From contig NZ_JAGUCO010000019.1 of NCBI RefSeq assembly GCF_018271995.1, positions 44,961 to 108,960 of the forward strand: 64,000 bases of DNA, given 5' to 3'. Shown in pieces: positions 23,698 through 31,386 of the stretch. The notes under the pieces were generated by a model, which made no database searches, was not told where the DNA came from, and was given only the letters and a program-made list of their open reading frames with translations. Source of the stretch: Carboxylicivirga linearis. Lineage in GTDB: Bacteria > Bacteroidota > Bacteroidia > Bacteroidales > Marinilabiliaceae. The translations under genes were made by a program, and so were the position numbers. How positions within the stretch are numbered: the stretch's first letter is position 1; each line of letters begins with the position of its first letter.

Positions 23698-24300
23698 TCA
23701 AAAAATAGATTTGATAAGTTTGAACATGGGTTCGTAATTTTCTTCTGCAGCCGATTGAACTGCAAAAATATATTGCTGAAATTGCCTTTGAGTAATCTTA
23801 TAAAATCCCAGAAAATCATATCCTTGTTTAACAGCCATTAGATTGGCTAAAACTCTTGCCACTCTGCCGTTTGCTTCGCGAAAGGGATGAATGAACAGTA
23901 GTTCAGCATGTACTTTGGCAATATCATAAATCAACTCTTCTTTATCGGAATAAATATGAGGAAGATTCAATAGTACTTTTTCTTCAAATTGGTGCAATAT
24001 AGAAGGAAGAAACTTAGCTGTAGGAAACAGAAATCCTCCCTTGGTCATATTTACATGTCTTAATTGTCCTGCAAAATCATACACATCTGCCAAAGCAAGA
24101 TGATGAATGTTTTGTATGTATTTTGTATCGAATTTAGTTCTGGTATGCAACTGCTCCAATAGAATATATTGAGCTTTCAGGAAGCCTTCGAATTCTACCT
24201 TATAAATGGATTTAAGATCGGTTATGCCCAGTTTGTTTGGAAGAACTTCATGAGAGTTCCTTTCTTCAGGCACATCATATCTCGAATGCATAACCGCCAT
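23698..24300 (-). CDS. Fic-domain protein (putative AMP transferase toxin)
   Basis: This 200-residue Fic enzyme would transfer AMP (or a related group) from a nucleotide to a protein target. The active-site motif HPFREANGRVAR starts at residue 138 and keeps the catalytic His, the acidic Mg ligand and both Arg residues of HxFx[D/E][G/A]N[G/K]RxxR. The substrate-positioning flap is MTKGGFLFPTAKFL (about 85-98). The protein carries no inhibitory helix of its own, which fits a class I Fic toxin needing a separate antitoxin; the likely one is the convergent gene at 23368-23562. It is monocistronic. Confidence 0.9.
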   Translation of the reverse strand: MAVMHSRYDVPEERNSHEVLPNKLGITDLKSIYKVEFEGFLKAQYILLEQLHTRTKFDTKYIQNIHHLALADVYDFAGQLRHVNMTKGGFLFPTAKFLPSILHQFEEKVLLNLPHIYSDKEELIYDIAKVHAELLFIHPFREANGRVARVLANLMAVKQGYDFLGFYKITQRQFQQYIFAVQSAAEENYEPMFKLIKSIF

Positions 24301-24474
24301 AATCGTTCTATTTGAGAAAGGAAAAGAAAATTACAGCCATTATTCGAAATTTGCAAGTGTAAATGATTAGTTTTTAGACTTTCTTAATTCAACCGGTATC
24401 AAAATCAAAAAGTGGGTTGCTTTCAACTGTTATCTTTTAATGAATACTTATTACCTTTAGTTTATTCAAAATAA

Positions 24475-25437
24475 ATGAAGGCAATGAAGAAAAAAGTACT
24501 TGTGATGCTGGCGGTACCTAAACAAGAAATTCAAAAGGTGCTGCTTGATTGGACCTTAATATATCCAGAAAATGAAAAATTCAGTAAAGAAGAATTGCTG
24601 GAAAAAGTGGTGGATTGTGAAGCTATAATTACCGTTTATGGACATAAACTGGATAATGAAGTAATTGATGCAGCTGAAAACTTAAAGATGATTGCCAATT
24701 TTGGTGCCGGATATGATAATATTGATATGCAGCATGCTGCTTCTAAAGGGATTGTTGTTACCAATAGTCCTGATCCGGTAACAGAACCAACCGCCGAACT
24801 GGCATTGGGATTAATGATTTCCGTTGCCCGAAGAATGGCTGAGATGGATCGGAAGCTGCGTGAGAAGAAGGTAACCTGGGGCGTGATGCGAAACCTGAGT
24901 ACAACTTTGGTGGGGAAAACAATTGGAATTATTGGCATGGGAGCAATAGGAAAAGCCTTGGCAAGACGGGCAGTTGCTTCGGGTATGAACGTTGTGTATC
25001 ATAATCGAAATAAGATTGATGAACAGACTGAATCCGAATTAAATGCTACCTATTTATCGCTTCAGAATTTATTAAAAACTTCCGATGTTATCTCTTTAAA
25101 TATGCCTTTAACACCGGAAACAAAAAATATGATTGGAGAGAATGAATTGAAACAAATGAAGCCCTCTGTGTTTTTAATAAATACAGCACGGGGTCCGGTG
25201 GTTGACCAATCTGCATTAATTAAAGCTTTACAGATGGGCATAATTGCTGGTGCCGGTTTGGATGTGTATGAAGATGAACCTAATGTGCCGGATGAATTAT
25301 TGGCTTTGGATAATGTGGTGTTAATGCCTCATTTGGGAACAGCAACTCACGAAACGCGAAAAGAAATGTCGACATTGGTAGCTGAAAATATAAAGGCCTT
25401 TTTCAATGGAGAAGTGCCTCCTAATAAGGTAAATTAA
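24475..25437 (+). CDS. D-isomer-specific 2-hydroxyacid dehydrogenase
   Basis: This 320-residue NAD(P)-dependent dehydrogenase of the glyoxylate/hydroxypyruvate reductase type would reduce 2-ketoacids. The nucleotide-binding motif is GIIGMGAIGKALARR (about 150). Catalytic residues are the Arg in NTARGPVVD (about 240), the Glu in DVYEDEPNVP (about 268) and the His in MPHLGTATHETR (about 287), all intact. An internal ATG at 24484 is an equally good start. It is followed after 43 bases by yjbQ in the same direction. The physiological ketoacid cannot be inferred. Confidence 0.88.
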   Translation: MKAMKKKVLVMLAVPKQEIQKVLLDWTLIYPENEKFSKEELLEKVVDCEAIITVYGHKLDNEVIDAAENLKMIANFGAGYDNIDMQHAASKGIVVTNSPDPVTEPTAELALGLMISVARRMAEMDRKLREKKVTWGVMRNLSTTLVGKTIGIIGMGAIGKALARRAVASGMNVVYHNRNKIDEQTESELNATYLSLQNLLKTSDVISLNMPLTPETKNMIGENELKQMKPSVFLINTARGPVVDQSALIKALQMGIIAGAGLDVYEDEPNVPDELLALDNVVLMPHLGTATHETRKEMSTLVAENIKAFFNGEVPPNKVN

Positions 25438-25480
25438 ATAAAATGATTATAAATTGTAACCTATATAAAACCTTTATGTC

Positions 25481-25891
25481 ATGATAGATCAGTATGAAAT
25501 TGAAATGAGGGAATACAAACGTGGTTATCATTTGGTAACAAGCGATATTTTAAAGCAATTGCCTTCTCTGCCTGAAAAAGGAATGATGAATATCTTGATT
25601 AAGCACACATCAGCAGGTTTAACGCTTAATGAAAATGCAGATTATTCAGTTCGTGATGATTTTGAAACAGTGATTGATGGGTTGGTGCCCGAAGGAGATC
25701 CTGAATATACGCATGTTCTGGAAGGTGAAGATGATATGCCGGCTCACATTAAAAGCTCGTTGATGGGAGCTACTATTACTATTCCAATTACCAATCATCG
25801 ATTGAATTTAGGAACCTGGCAAGGTATCTATCTTTGCGAATTCAGAAACCATGGAGGACGTCGGAAATTGGTGGTAACAATTTATTCTTAA
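25481..25891 (+). CDS. YjbQ/UPF0047 family protein (secondary thiamine-phosphate synthase-like)
   Basis: This 136-residue protein matches the YjbQ family across its full length: HTSAGLTLNENAD (about 42), DDMPAHIKSSLMG (about 84) and LGTWQGIYLCEFRNHGG (about 109). Some members show weak thiamine-phosphate synthase activity, but their real role is unsettled. It lies 43 bases after the 2-hydroxyacid dehydrogenase gene, probably in one transcript. The neighbour iorA is a thiamine-diphosphate enzyme, which may be coincidence. Confidence 0.88.
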   Translation: MIDQYEIEMREYKRGYHLVTSDILKQLPSLPEKGMMNILIKHTSAGLTLNENADYSVRDDFETVIDGLVPEGDPEYTHVLEGEDDMPAHIKSSLMGATITIPITNHRLNLGTWQGIYLCEFRNHGGRRKLVVTIYS

Positions 25892-25909
25892 ACTGGTTTT
25901 AAATTGTAA

Positions 25910-26000
25910 GCGTTGATTTTTATCATAGTGATTGATGTTGTAACTTTATTACTTAGTAAGCGGATTACATCAGGTAATAAATTAAAACTAAAATCAACGC
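25910..26000 (+). promoter_or_regulatory. Nested inverted repeats abutting the iorA start
   Basis: GCGTTGATTTT (25910-25920) is perfectly inverted as AAAATCAACGC (25990-26000), one base before the iorA ATG. Inside it TTTATTAC (25945-25952) is inverted as GTAATAAA (25974-25981). The pattern could be a structured leader or a two-site operator; no known riboswitch class is recognised. Confidence 0.55.
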
Positions 26001-26001
26001 A

Positions 26002-27615
26002 ATGCAAAAGTTACTGTTATTAGGAGACGAGGCGATTGCTCAGGGTGCGATTGATGCCGGATTATCGGGTGTTTACGCATATCCGGGTACGCCTTCAACC
26101 GAAATTACTGAATATATTCAAGGTTCAAAGATTGCCCGCGAACGAAATATTCATAGCCAATGGTCGGCCAATGAAAAAACGGCCATGGAAACTGCTTTGG
26201 GTATGAGTTATGCGGGTAAACGAGCCATGACATGTATGAAACATGTGGGATTGAATGTGGCAGCTGATGCTTTTATTAATGCTGCTATCACAGGTGTTAA
26301 TGGAGGTTTGGTGGTGGTGGTGGCGGATGATCCGTCGATGCACTCGAGCCAGAATGAGCAGGATAGTCGGGTGTATGGTAAGTTTGCTATGATATCGATT
26401 CTGGAACCGCACAATCAACAGGAAGCATACGATATGGCTTATAATGCCTTTGAATTGTCGGAGAAGTATGCTTTACCGGTAATGATTCGAATAACAACAC
26501 GTCTGGCGCATTCAAGGGCGGGAGTGATTCGTAAGCCAATGTTGGATGAAAATAAAAGCTCTTTGCCTAAAGATCCCACTCAGTTTGTTTTATTACCTGC
26601 TTTTGCCCGCCGAAACTATAAACACCTTCTTTCGACACGCCCAGATTTAGAGATGGTATCAACCGAATCGCCTTATAATTGGTTGATGGATGGTCATGAT
26701 AAATCATTGGGGATTGTAGCATGCGGTATTGCTTATAATTATTTGATGGAGAATTTTCAGGATAGAGATTTGAATCATCCTGTCTTAAAGTTATCGCAAT
26801 ATCCAATGCCTCGTCGTGATATTAATCATCTGATAGAGGAGTGTGATGAAATATTAGTACTGGAAGATGGATATCCGGTGATTGAAGAATTGCTGAAAGG
26901 GTATCAGGAAGCTGGAACTCCTATTCATGGTCGCCTTGATGGTACATTACCCCGCGATGGTGAACTCAACCCAAATATTGTTGCAGCAGCATTTAATTTA
27001 CCTGTTGAAGAAGGAGCGCCTGTTCCTGATATGGTAAAATCCCGACCTCCGGCTATGTGCAAAGGTTGTGGACATATTGATGCATACAGAGCTTTAAATA
27101 TCGCATTGGAAGAATATGGTCCGGGAAGGGTTTTTGCCGACATTGGTTGTTATACGTTAGGTGCTTTGCCTCCATATAATGCCATCAATTCATGTGTAGA
27201 TATGGGAGCATCCATTACCATGGCCAAAGGTGCTGCCGATGCCGGTTTGCATCCTTCGGTAGCGGTGATTGGTGATTCAACATTTACGCACTCCGGCATG
27301 ACCGGATTGCTGGATGCTGTTAGTGAGAAAACACCCATTACTGTTATTATATCTGATAATTTCACTACCGGAATGACAGGTGGTCAGGATTCTCAGGCTT
27401 TAGGTCATCTCGAAAATATTATAAAAGGAATTGGTGTGGAACCTGAGCATATCAGAGTTTTTAAGCCAACTGCTGCCAATCTGGATGAAATGGTTGAGAT
27501 AATGCGCGAAGAGCTCGATTATAATGGAGTTTCAGTAATTATTCCACGTCGTCAGTGTATTCAAACCTTAAGAAATAAGAGTTTGGTGCATAAGGTGAAA
27601 GAGCTTGGATTATAA
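26002..27615 (+). CDS. iorA: Indolepyruvate oxidoreductase alpha subunit (thiamine-diphosphate enzyme), short form
   Basis: This 537-residue IorA-type subunit decarboxylates aryl-2-ketoacids from aromatic amino acids to acyl-CoA with reduction of ferredoxin. The N-terminal pyrimidine-binding domain contains YAYPGTPSTEITEYI (about 26) and WSANEKTAMETALGM (about 54). The C-terminal TPP domain contains MCKGCGHIDAYRAL (about 352), GDSTFTHSGMTGLLDA (about 422) and the TPP/Mg region SDNFTTGMTGGQ (about 450). The C-terminal two-cluster ferredoxin domain of archaeal IorA is absent: the protein ends soon after the TPP domain, so electrons must leave through another carrier. This short form recurs in Bacteroidota. 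iorB follows after 102 bases. Confidence 0.88.
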   Translation: MQKLLLLGDEAIAQGAIDAGLSGVYAYPGTPSTEITEYIQGSKIARERNIHSQWSANEKTAMETALGMSYAGKRAMTCMKHVGLNVAADAFINAAITGVNGGLVVVVADDPSMHSSQNEQDSRVYGKFAMISILEPHNQQEAYDMAYNAFELSEKYALPVMIRITTRLAHSRAGVIRKPMLDENKSSLPKDPTQFVLLPAFARRNYKHLLSTRPDLEMVSTESPYNWLMDGHDKSLGIVACGIAYNYLMENFQDRDLNHPVLKLSQYPMPRRDINHLIEECDEILVLEDGYPVIEELLKGYQEAGTPIHGRLDGTLPRDGELNPNIVAAAFNLPVEEGAPVPDMVKSRPPAMCKGCGHIDAYRALNIALEEYGPGRVFADIGCYTLGALPPYNAINSCVDMGASITMAKGAADAGLHPSVAVIGDSTFTHSGMTGLLDAVSEKTPITVIISDNFTTGMTGGQDSQALGHLENIIKGIGVEPEHIRVFKPTAANLDEMVEIMREELDYNGVSVIIPRRQCIQTLRNKSLVHKVKELGL

Positions 27616-27616
27616 G

Positions 27617-27712
27617 AGTCCGAAGTCCTTAGTAGATAGTCCGAAGGAAACGTACACCGGACTTGCCACTTCGGACTTATAATTAATCATTAACAACTAA
27701 CCATTGATAATT
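27617..27712. repeat. Word-like repeat in the iorA-iorB spacer
   Basis: Repeats of the words AGTCCGAAG, TAGTCCGAAGG and CGGACTT form imperfect fold-backs (27617-27682), followed by ATTAACAACTAACCATTGATAA-like sequence. The CCGGACTT/CGGACTT words recur at 33402-33425. It does not look coding. Confidence 0.55.
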
Positions 27713-27717
27713 AAAAC

Positions 27718-28311
27718 ATGAAATCAGATATAGTTTTAGCAGGAGTAGGCGGACAAGGGATATTATCGATAGCCGCAACAATTGGTATGGCTGCTGTGGA
27801 TAATAACCTTTACCTCAAACAAGCCGAAGTGCATGGTATGAGCCAGAGAGGTGGTGATGTGCAATCGCATTTGCGCTTGAGTTCACAACCTATTGCATCG
27901 GACCTAATTCCTAAGGGCAAAGCGGATATTATTTTGTCTGTAGAACCAATGGAATCGTTACGATATCTTCCATTTTTATCAAAGAAAGGATGGCTTGTGA
28001 CCAATACAACTCCTTTTGTAAATATTCCAGAGTATCCGGATATGGATAAGGTGATAGCAGAAATTCAAAATCAGCCCAATCATATTGCTATCGATGCCGA
28101 TAAAATAGCCGGAGAAGTAGGTAATCGACGAGCTTCTAATATTGTAATGCTGGGTGCTGCTTCCCCTTTTATTGATATTGCTTATGATGCTCTGGAGGAG
28201 GGGATTCGGAAAATATTTAACCGCAAAGGAGAGAAGATAGTGGAAGTTAATTTAAAAGCCCTTAGAGCTGGAAAACAGGCTACCGAAGAAGCTATAGCTC
28301 ATATGAATTAA
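27718..28311 (+). CDS. iorB: Indolepyruvate oxidoreductase beta subunit
   Basis: This 197-residue IorB-type gamma-domain subunit of 2-oxoacid:ferredoxin oxidoreductases forms the partner of IorA. The N-terminal GVGGQGILSIAATIG is the family signature. AEVHGMSQRGGDVQSHLR (about 38) and the acidic DIILSVEPMESLRYLPFL (about 68) are also typical. It lies 102 bases after iorA, separated by a repeat-like spacer, and is followed by a hairpin terminator. Together they form the complete IorAB enzyme, consistent with amino-acid fermentation. Confidence 0.9.
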   Translation: MKSDIVLAGVGGQGILSIAATIGMAAVDNNLYLKQAEVHGMSQRGGDVQSHLRLSSQPIASDLIPKGKADIILSVEPMESLRYLPFLSKKGWLVTNTTPFVNIPEYPDMDKVIAEIQNQPNHIAIDADKIAGEVGNRRASNIVMLGAASPFIDIAYDALEEGIRKIFNRKGEKIVEVNLKALRAGKQATEEAIAHMN

Positions 28312-28335
28312 AAGCATCATTATAATACTCCTTCT

Positions 28336-28370
28336 GAAGTCGGCCTGCAATTGCGGTCGGCTTCTTCATT
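28336..28370 (+). terminator. Hairpin terminator after iorB
   Basis: GAAGTCGGC (28336-28344) pairs with GTCGGCTTC (28356-28364) with two G-T wobbles, and the loop itself folds (GC-AATT-GC). A pyrimidine-rich TTCATTT follows. It is moderate in strength. Confidence 0.6.
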
Positions 28371-28434
28371 TATAAGTGAAGTATCATTTCAAGAAAAAAA
28401 TCAATAAAACAAACTACATTTTAAAATCAATCCT

Positions 28435-28461
28435 TACCTTTGTTCGGTAATTAACGAACAA
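28435..28461 (+). promoter_or_regulatory. Promoter -7 element overlapped by an ArsR operator (site 1)
   Basis: TACCTTTG (28435-28442) fits the TAnnTTTG -7 consensus. Overlapping it is the perfect dyad TTGTTCG-N8-CGAACAA (28440-28461), 2 bases before the arsR start codon. Binding there would block initiation, so the repressor should autoregulate. A matching dyad lies at 28781-28800. Confidence 0.75.
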
Positions 28462-28463
28462 CT

Positions 28464-28760
28464 ATGTACAAGGAAGTTTTGACTGTGAAGCAAAAAAAGA
28501 TAGCTCGCTATGCTAAGGCAATGGGGCATCCTATCCGAATGTATATTCTTGAATTGTTGTCGAAACAAAGTTGCTGCTACAGTGGAGATCTAACCGAGGA
28601 ATTACCCATTGCAAAATCAACTCTTTCGCAGCATTTGAAAGAACTGAAAGATGCAGGATTAATTCAGGGTGAAATAGAAGCTCCTAAGATTAAATATTGC
28701 GTCAATAAAGAAAATTGGGAAGAAGCTCAGAATCTGTTTCGTGAGTTCTTAAAGTTGTAG
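28464..28760 (+). CDS. ArsR-family winged-helix repressor
   Basis: This 98-residue ArsR/SmtB-type regulator has the winged-helix core AMGHPIRMYILELLSKQSC (about 19-37) and recognition helix IAKSTLSQHLKELKDAGLIQ (about 51-70). Two adjacent cysteines in SKQSCCYSG (37-38) sit where arsenic- or thiol-sensing residues often occur, and a further Cys is at about 85 (KYCVN). Loss of binding on ligation of As(III) or oxidation is the family mechanism. It heads the operon with thioredoxin, ArsF-, ArsG- and ArsP-like genes. Dyads at 28440-28461 and 28781-28800 are its likely operators. Confidence 0.88.
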   Translation: MYKEVLTVKQKKIARYAKAMGHPIRMYILELLSKQSCCYSGDLTEELPIAKSTLSQHLKELKDAGLIQGEIEAPKIKYCVNKENWEEAQNLFREFLKL

Positions 28761-28780
28761 GAAAAATTTTTTGAAATATT

Positions 28781-28807
28781 AGTTCGTTGTTTTGCGAACT
28801 GCGAACA
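28781..28807 (+). promoter_or_regulatory. ArsR operator (site 2) upstream of the thioredoxin gene
   Basis: AGTTCG (28781-28786), an 8-base spacer and CGAACT (28795-28800) reproduce the GTTCG-N8-CGAAC dyad of site 1; an extra CGAACA half-site follows at 28802-28807. The position, 26-52 bp before the next gene, suggests an internal regulated promoter for the effector genes. Confidence 0.75.
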
Positions 28808-28832
28808 AACTAAACACTTAATTAAAAATACT

Positions 28833-29075
28833 ATGGAAATTAAAGTTTTAGGAACTGGTTGTAAAAAGTGTAAGACACTAGAAGCCGTTACCAAACAAGC
28901 TGTTGAAGAGCTTCAGTTAGAGGCTACCGTAGAAAAAGTAGAGGACATTCAAAAAATAATGTCGTATGGCATTATGCAAACGCCAGGTTTGGTAGTGGAT
29001 GGGAAAGTGGTTTTGTCAGGCCAATTACCTGATATTAATTTGATGAAAGGAATTCTAACTCAACAAGGCAAATAA
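28833..29075 (+). CDS. Small thioredoxin-like protein (redox-active disulfide family)
   Basis: This 80-residue cytoplasmic glutaredoxin/thioredoxin-like protein of the MTH895/TM0996 type has the CxxC motif GTGCKKCKTLE near residue 10 and the cis-proline loop MQTPGLVVDGKVV near 50. In related operons (arsEFG of Shewanella) the small thioredoxin-like ArsE works with ArsF in reducing aromatic arsenicals; this protein holds the ArsE-like position. It has its own ArsR-type operator upstream. Its stop codon overlaps the start of the next gene by one base. Confidence 0.85.
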   Translation: MEIKVLGTGCKKCKTLEAVTKQAVEELQLEATVEKVEDIQKIMSYGIMQTPGLVVDGKVVLSGQLPDINLMKGILTQQGK

Positions 29076-29485
29076 TGAAAAATATAACTTTATTGGCAAC
29101 TGCACTTACCTTTCTATTACTAAGTGTGAGTTGTTCATCGGGAAGCTCTAAAGGCAATACAACAGAAAGTGTGGCTAAGGCAGGTCAAGTAGAAGTATAT
29201 TATTTTCATTTTAACCGCCGATGTGCTACCTGTAATGCTGTTGAGGAAGTTACCAAACAAGCCATCGCTGATAATTATGCTGAAAAAGTAAGTTTCGAAA
29301 GCTGTAACTTGGATGAAGAGGCTGGTAAAGCAGTTGGCAAGGATTTAGGCGTTTCGGGACAGACGTTACTGATTGTTGCTGGTGATGCTAAAATAAATCT
29401 TACCAGCGAAGCTTTTATGAATGCTCGCAGTAATCCGGATAAACTGAAAGCACTGATCAAAGAAAAAATCGATCCACTGTTGTAA
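29075..29485 (+). CDS. ArsF-like thioredoxin-fold lipoprotein
   Basis: This 136-residue exported lipoprotein has a signal peptide with lipobox (LLLSVSCSS, Cys20) followed by a thioredoxin-like domain with CxxC in NRRCATCNAVEEV (about 50). It resembles the ArsF family, named as a nitrophenyl-compound nitroreductase subunit. Together with the preceding thioredoxin and the following DsbD/CcdA-like permease it could pass electrons across the membrane, a wiring normally seen in DsbD systems. The arsenical role is inferred from family and neighbours. Confidence 0.8.
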   Translation: MKNITLLATALTFLLLSVSCSSGSSKGNTTESVAKAGQVEVYYFHFNRRCATCNAVEEVTKQAIADNYAEKVSFESCNLDEEAGKAVGKDLGVSGQTLLIVAGDAKINLTSEAFMNARSNPDKLKALIKEKIDPLL

Positions 29486-29547
29486 TTGGTTGTGTATGTG
29501 AAGGTAGTGGTTGTTATTGTTAAATCGATAAGTTTATGCAATAGTAA

Positions 29548-29563
29548 CTACTGCCTTCTGCCT
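29548..29563 (+). repeat. Recurrent spacer word CTACTGCCTTCTGCCT, copy 1
   Basis: The exact 16-mer also occurs at 31938-31953, in both cases followed by AACT[AT]ACAAACTA and a plus-strand start codon. A diverged copy sits at about 34457-34475 ahead of the metallo-hydrolase gene. The function is unknown. Confidence 0.8.
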
Positions 29564-29585
29564 AAATAACTAACAAACTAATAAC

Positions 29586-30287
29586 ATGGAAGAATTTCTA
29601 AGTGGATTATATAGTAATAGTTCGGCTCCAGTTTGGTCAGCTTTGCTACTAGGTTTGATGACAGCCATAAGCCCTTGTCCTCTGGCAAGTAATATTACAG
29701 CCATTGGCTTTATCAGTAAGGATATTGAAAACCGAAACAAGGTTTTTATCAATGGACTGGTTTATACTTTAGGTCGTGTTTTTTCCTATTCGTTGTTGGC
29801 TGCTATTTTGGTTTTTGGTGCCGATCAAATCAAGATTGCAGGTGTTTTTCAGCAATATGGCGAAAAGATTTTGGGACCGGCACTTATTATCATTGGGTTG
29901 GTAATGCTGGGTGTGATTAACCTTAAACTTTGGGGTGCGAATGGATTGACTTCAAGGTTTCAGAATAAGCAAAAGCATAGTTATACTGATGCTTTTTTGC
30001 TGGGAGTATTGTTTGCTCTTACTTTCTGCCCATACAGCGGCGTTTTGTTTTTTGGGATGCTAATTCCTTTAACGATTGAAAGTTCGGCAGGGATGTTATT
30101 GCCACCTGTTTTTGCCATTGCCACCGGAATTCCTGTAGTGATTTTTGCCTGGTTGTTGGCTTACACGGTTTCGGGAGTTGGTACTCTATACAATAAAATT
30201 AAAACTTTTGAAGTGTGGTTTCGTCGGGTAGTGGCGGTAACCTTTGTTGGGATAGGAATATATTATACAATTGCAGTCTGGATTTAA
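29586..30287 (+). CDS. ArsG-family efflux permease (CcdA/DsbD-like membrane protein)
   Basis: This 233-residue integral membrane protein has about six helices. Two conserved cysteine motifs in membrane segments, ISPCPLASNITAIGF (about 27) and LTFCPYSGVLFFGM (about 140), are shared with CcdA/DsbD thiol transporters and with ArsG, the aromatic arsenical efflux permease. It stands 100 bases after the ArsF-like gene and 1 base before the ArsP-like gene. Transmembrane thiol-electron transfer is an alternative to arsenical export; the sequence does not separate the two. Confidence 0.82.
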   Translation: MEEFLSGLYSNSSAPVWSALLLGLMTAISPCPLASNITAIGFISKDIENRNKVFINGLVYTLGRVFSYSLLAAILVFGADQIKIAGVFQQYGEKILGPALIIIGLVMLGVINLKLWGANGLTSRFQNKQKHSYTDAFLLGVLFALTFCPYSGVLFFGMLIPLTIESSAGMLLPPVFAIATGIPVVIFAWLLAYTVSGVGTLYNKIKTFEVWFRRVVAVTFVGIGIYYTIAVWI

Positions 30288-30288
30288 G

Positions 30289-31314
30289 ATGAATACAAAA
30301 AGAATTATAGCACTATTAGGTGCTCTTGTTGCCTGGGTGATCGTTTACATGTATTTGGTACCCATTTCTGATTTTATTATTGATGACCTGATTGGGATGG
30401 AAGCGGGTGCACATCTGACTGAATCGTTGCGTTTCTTTATTTTCGAAGTGCCCAAAGTTCTACTGTTACTGGTTCTGATTATTTTTCTGGTGGGGATTGT
30501 AAGATCGTATTTTTCGGCTGAGAAAACCCAAAAGGCATTAGAAGGTAAACCTCTTTTTGTGGGTAATGTTATGGCATCGGTATTAGGGATTGTAACGCCA
30601 TTTTGTTCGTGTTCGGCCATTCCTCTTTTCTTAGGTTTTGTTGAAGCTGGAATACCCGTTGGAGTAACCTTTTCATTTTTGATTGCGGCACCCATGATTA
30701 ACGAAGTGGCGTTGGTAATGTTGGTGGGCTTGTTTGGCTGGAAGGTGGCTTTAATATATGTTTCTACAGGTTTAATCGTTGCCATTACTGCTGGTTATAT
30801 CCTTGAGAAATTAAAACTCCAGAAATATGTGGCTGATTGGGTGTTTGAGGTGAAATCGAACCAACAAGCCATGGAACTTCCTCAATTGACTTTTAACGAT
30901 CGAATAAAAGCTGGTCTTGACTCAGTAAAAGAGATTGTAGGCAAGATATGGATTTATGTGATAGCAGGTATTGCCATTGGTGCCGGAGCGCATGGCTATG
31001 TGCCCGATGATTTTTTGGCGCGTGCATTAGGAGCTGATAACTGGTATTCGGTTCTTCTGGCAATTGTGGTTGGAGTGCCGCTTTATTCCAATGCTGCAGG
31101 TATCATTCCCATTGTTAGTGTTTTAATCGAAAAAGGAGTTTCGTTAGGTACTGCTCTGGCTTTTATGATGTCGGTTATTGGTCTCTCACTTCCCGAAATA
31201 GTGATTTTGAAAAAAGTACTGAAGTGGCAATTGATTGCCGTTTTTGTGGGAGTAGTAGCAACAGGAATTGTGATTGTTGGTTATGTGTTTAATTATTGGG
31301 TGTTTGCAGTGTAG
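30289..31314 (+). CDS. ArsP/YraQ-type permease (DUF318)
   Basis: This 341-residue membrane protein has about eight to ten helices. The family signature TPFCSCSAIPLFLGFVEAG (about 102-120) is followed by PMINEVALVML and a second half with GVPLYSNAAGIIP. ArsP members export trivalent organoarsenicals, and YraQ members are uncharacterised. I use the ATG at 30289, one base after the preceding stop, rather than 30271, which would overlap that gene. It is the last gene of the ArsR operon, so the operon pairs thiol redox proteins with two permeases. Confidence 0.85.
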   Translation: MNTKRIIALLGALVAWVIVYMYLVPISDFIIDDLIGMEAGAHLTESLRFFIFEVPKVLLLLVLIIFLVGIVRSYFSAEKTQKALEGKPLFVGNVMASVLGIVTPFCSCSAIPLFLGFVEAGIPVGVTFSFLIAAPMINEVALVMLVGLFGWKVALIYVSTGLIVAITAGYILEKLKLQKYVADWVFEVKSNQQAMELPQLTFNDRIKAGLDSVKEIVGKIWIYVIAGIAIGAGAHGYVPDDFLARALGADNWYSVLLAIVVGVPLYSNAAGIIPIVSVLIEKGVSLGTALAFMMSVIGLSLPEIVILKKVLKWQLIAVFVGVVATGIVIVGYVFNYWVFAV

Positions 31315-31386
31315 ATACTAGATTGGTAGATGAATAGACTTTAGACGGTTAGATGATTTGCCAGATGATGAGAATTATTAATTTAT

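Noticed and set aside
30345..30785. 146-residue minus-strand frame in the ArsP-like gene
   Set aside because: It is antisense to a membrane protein with a clear family signature. The composition is that of a reverse-complement shadow.
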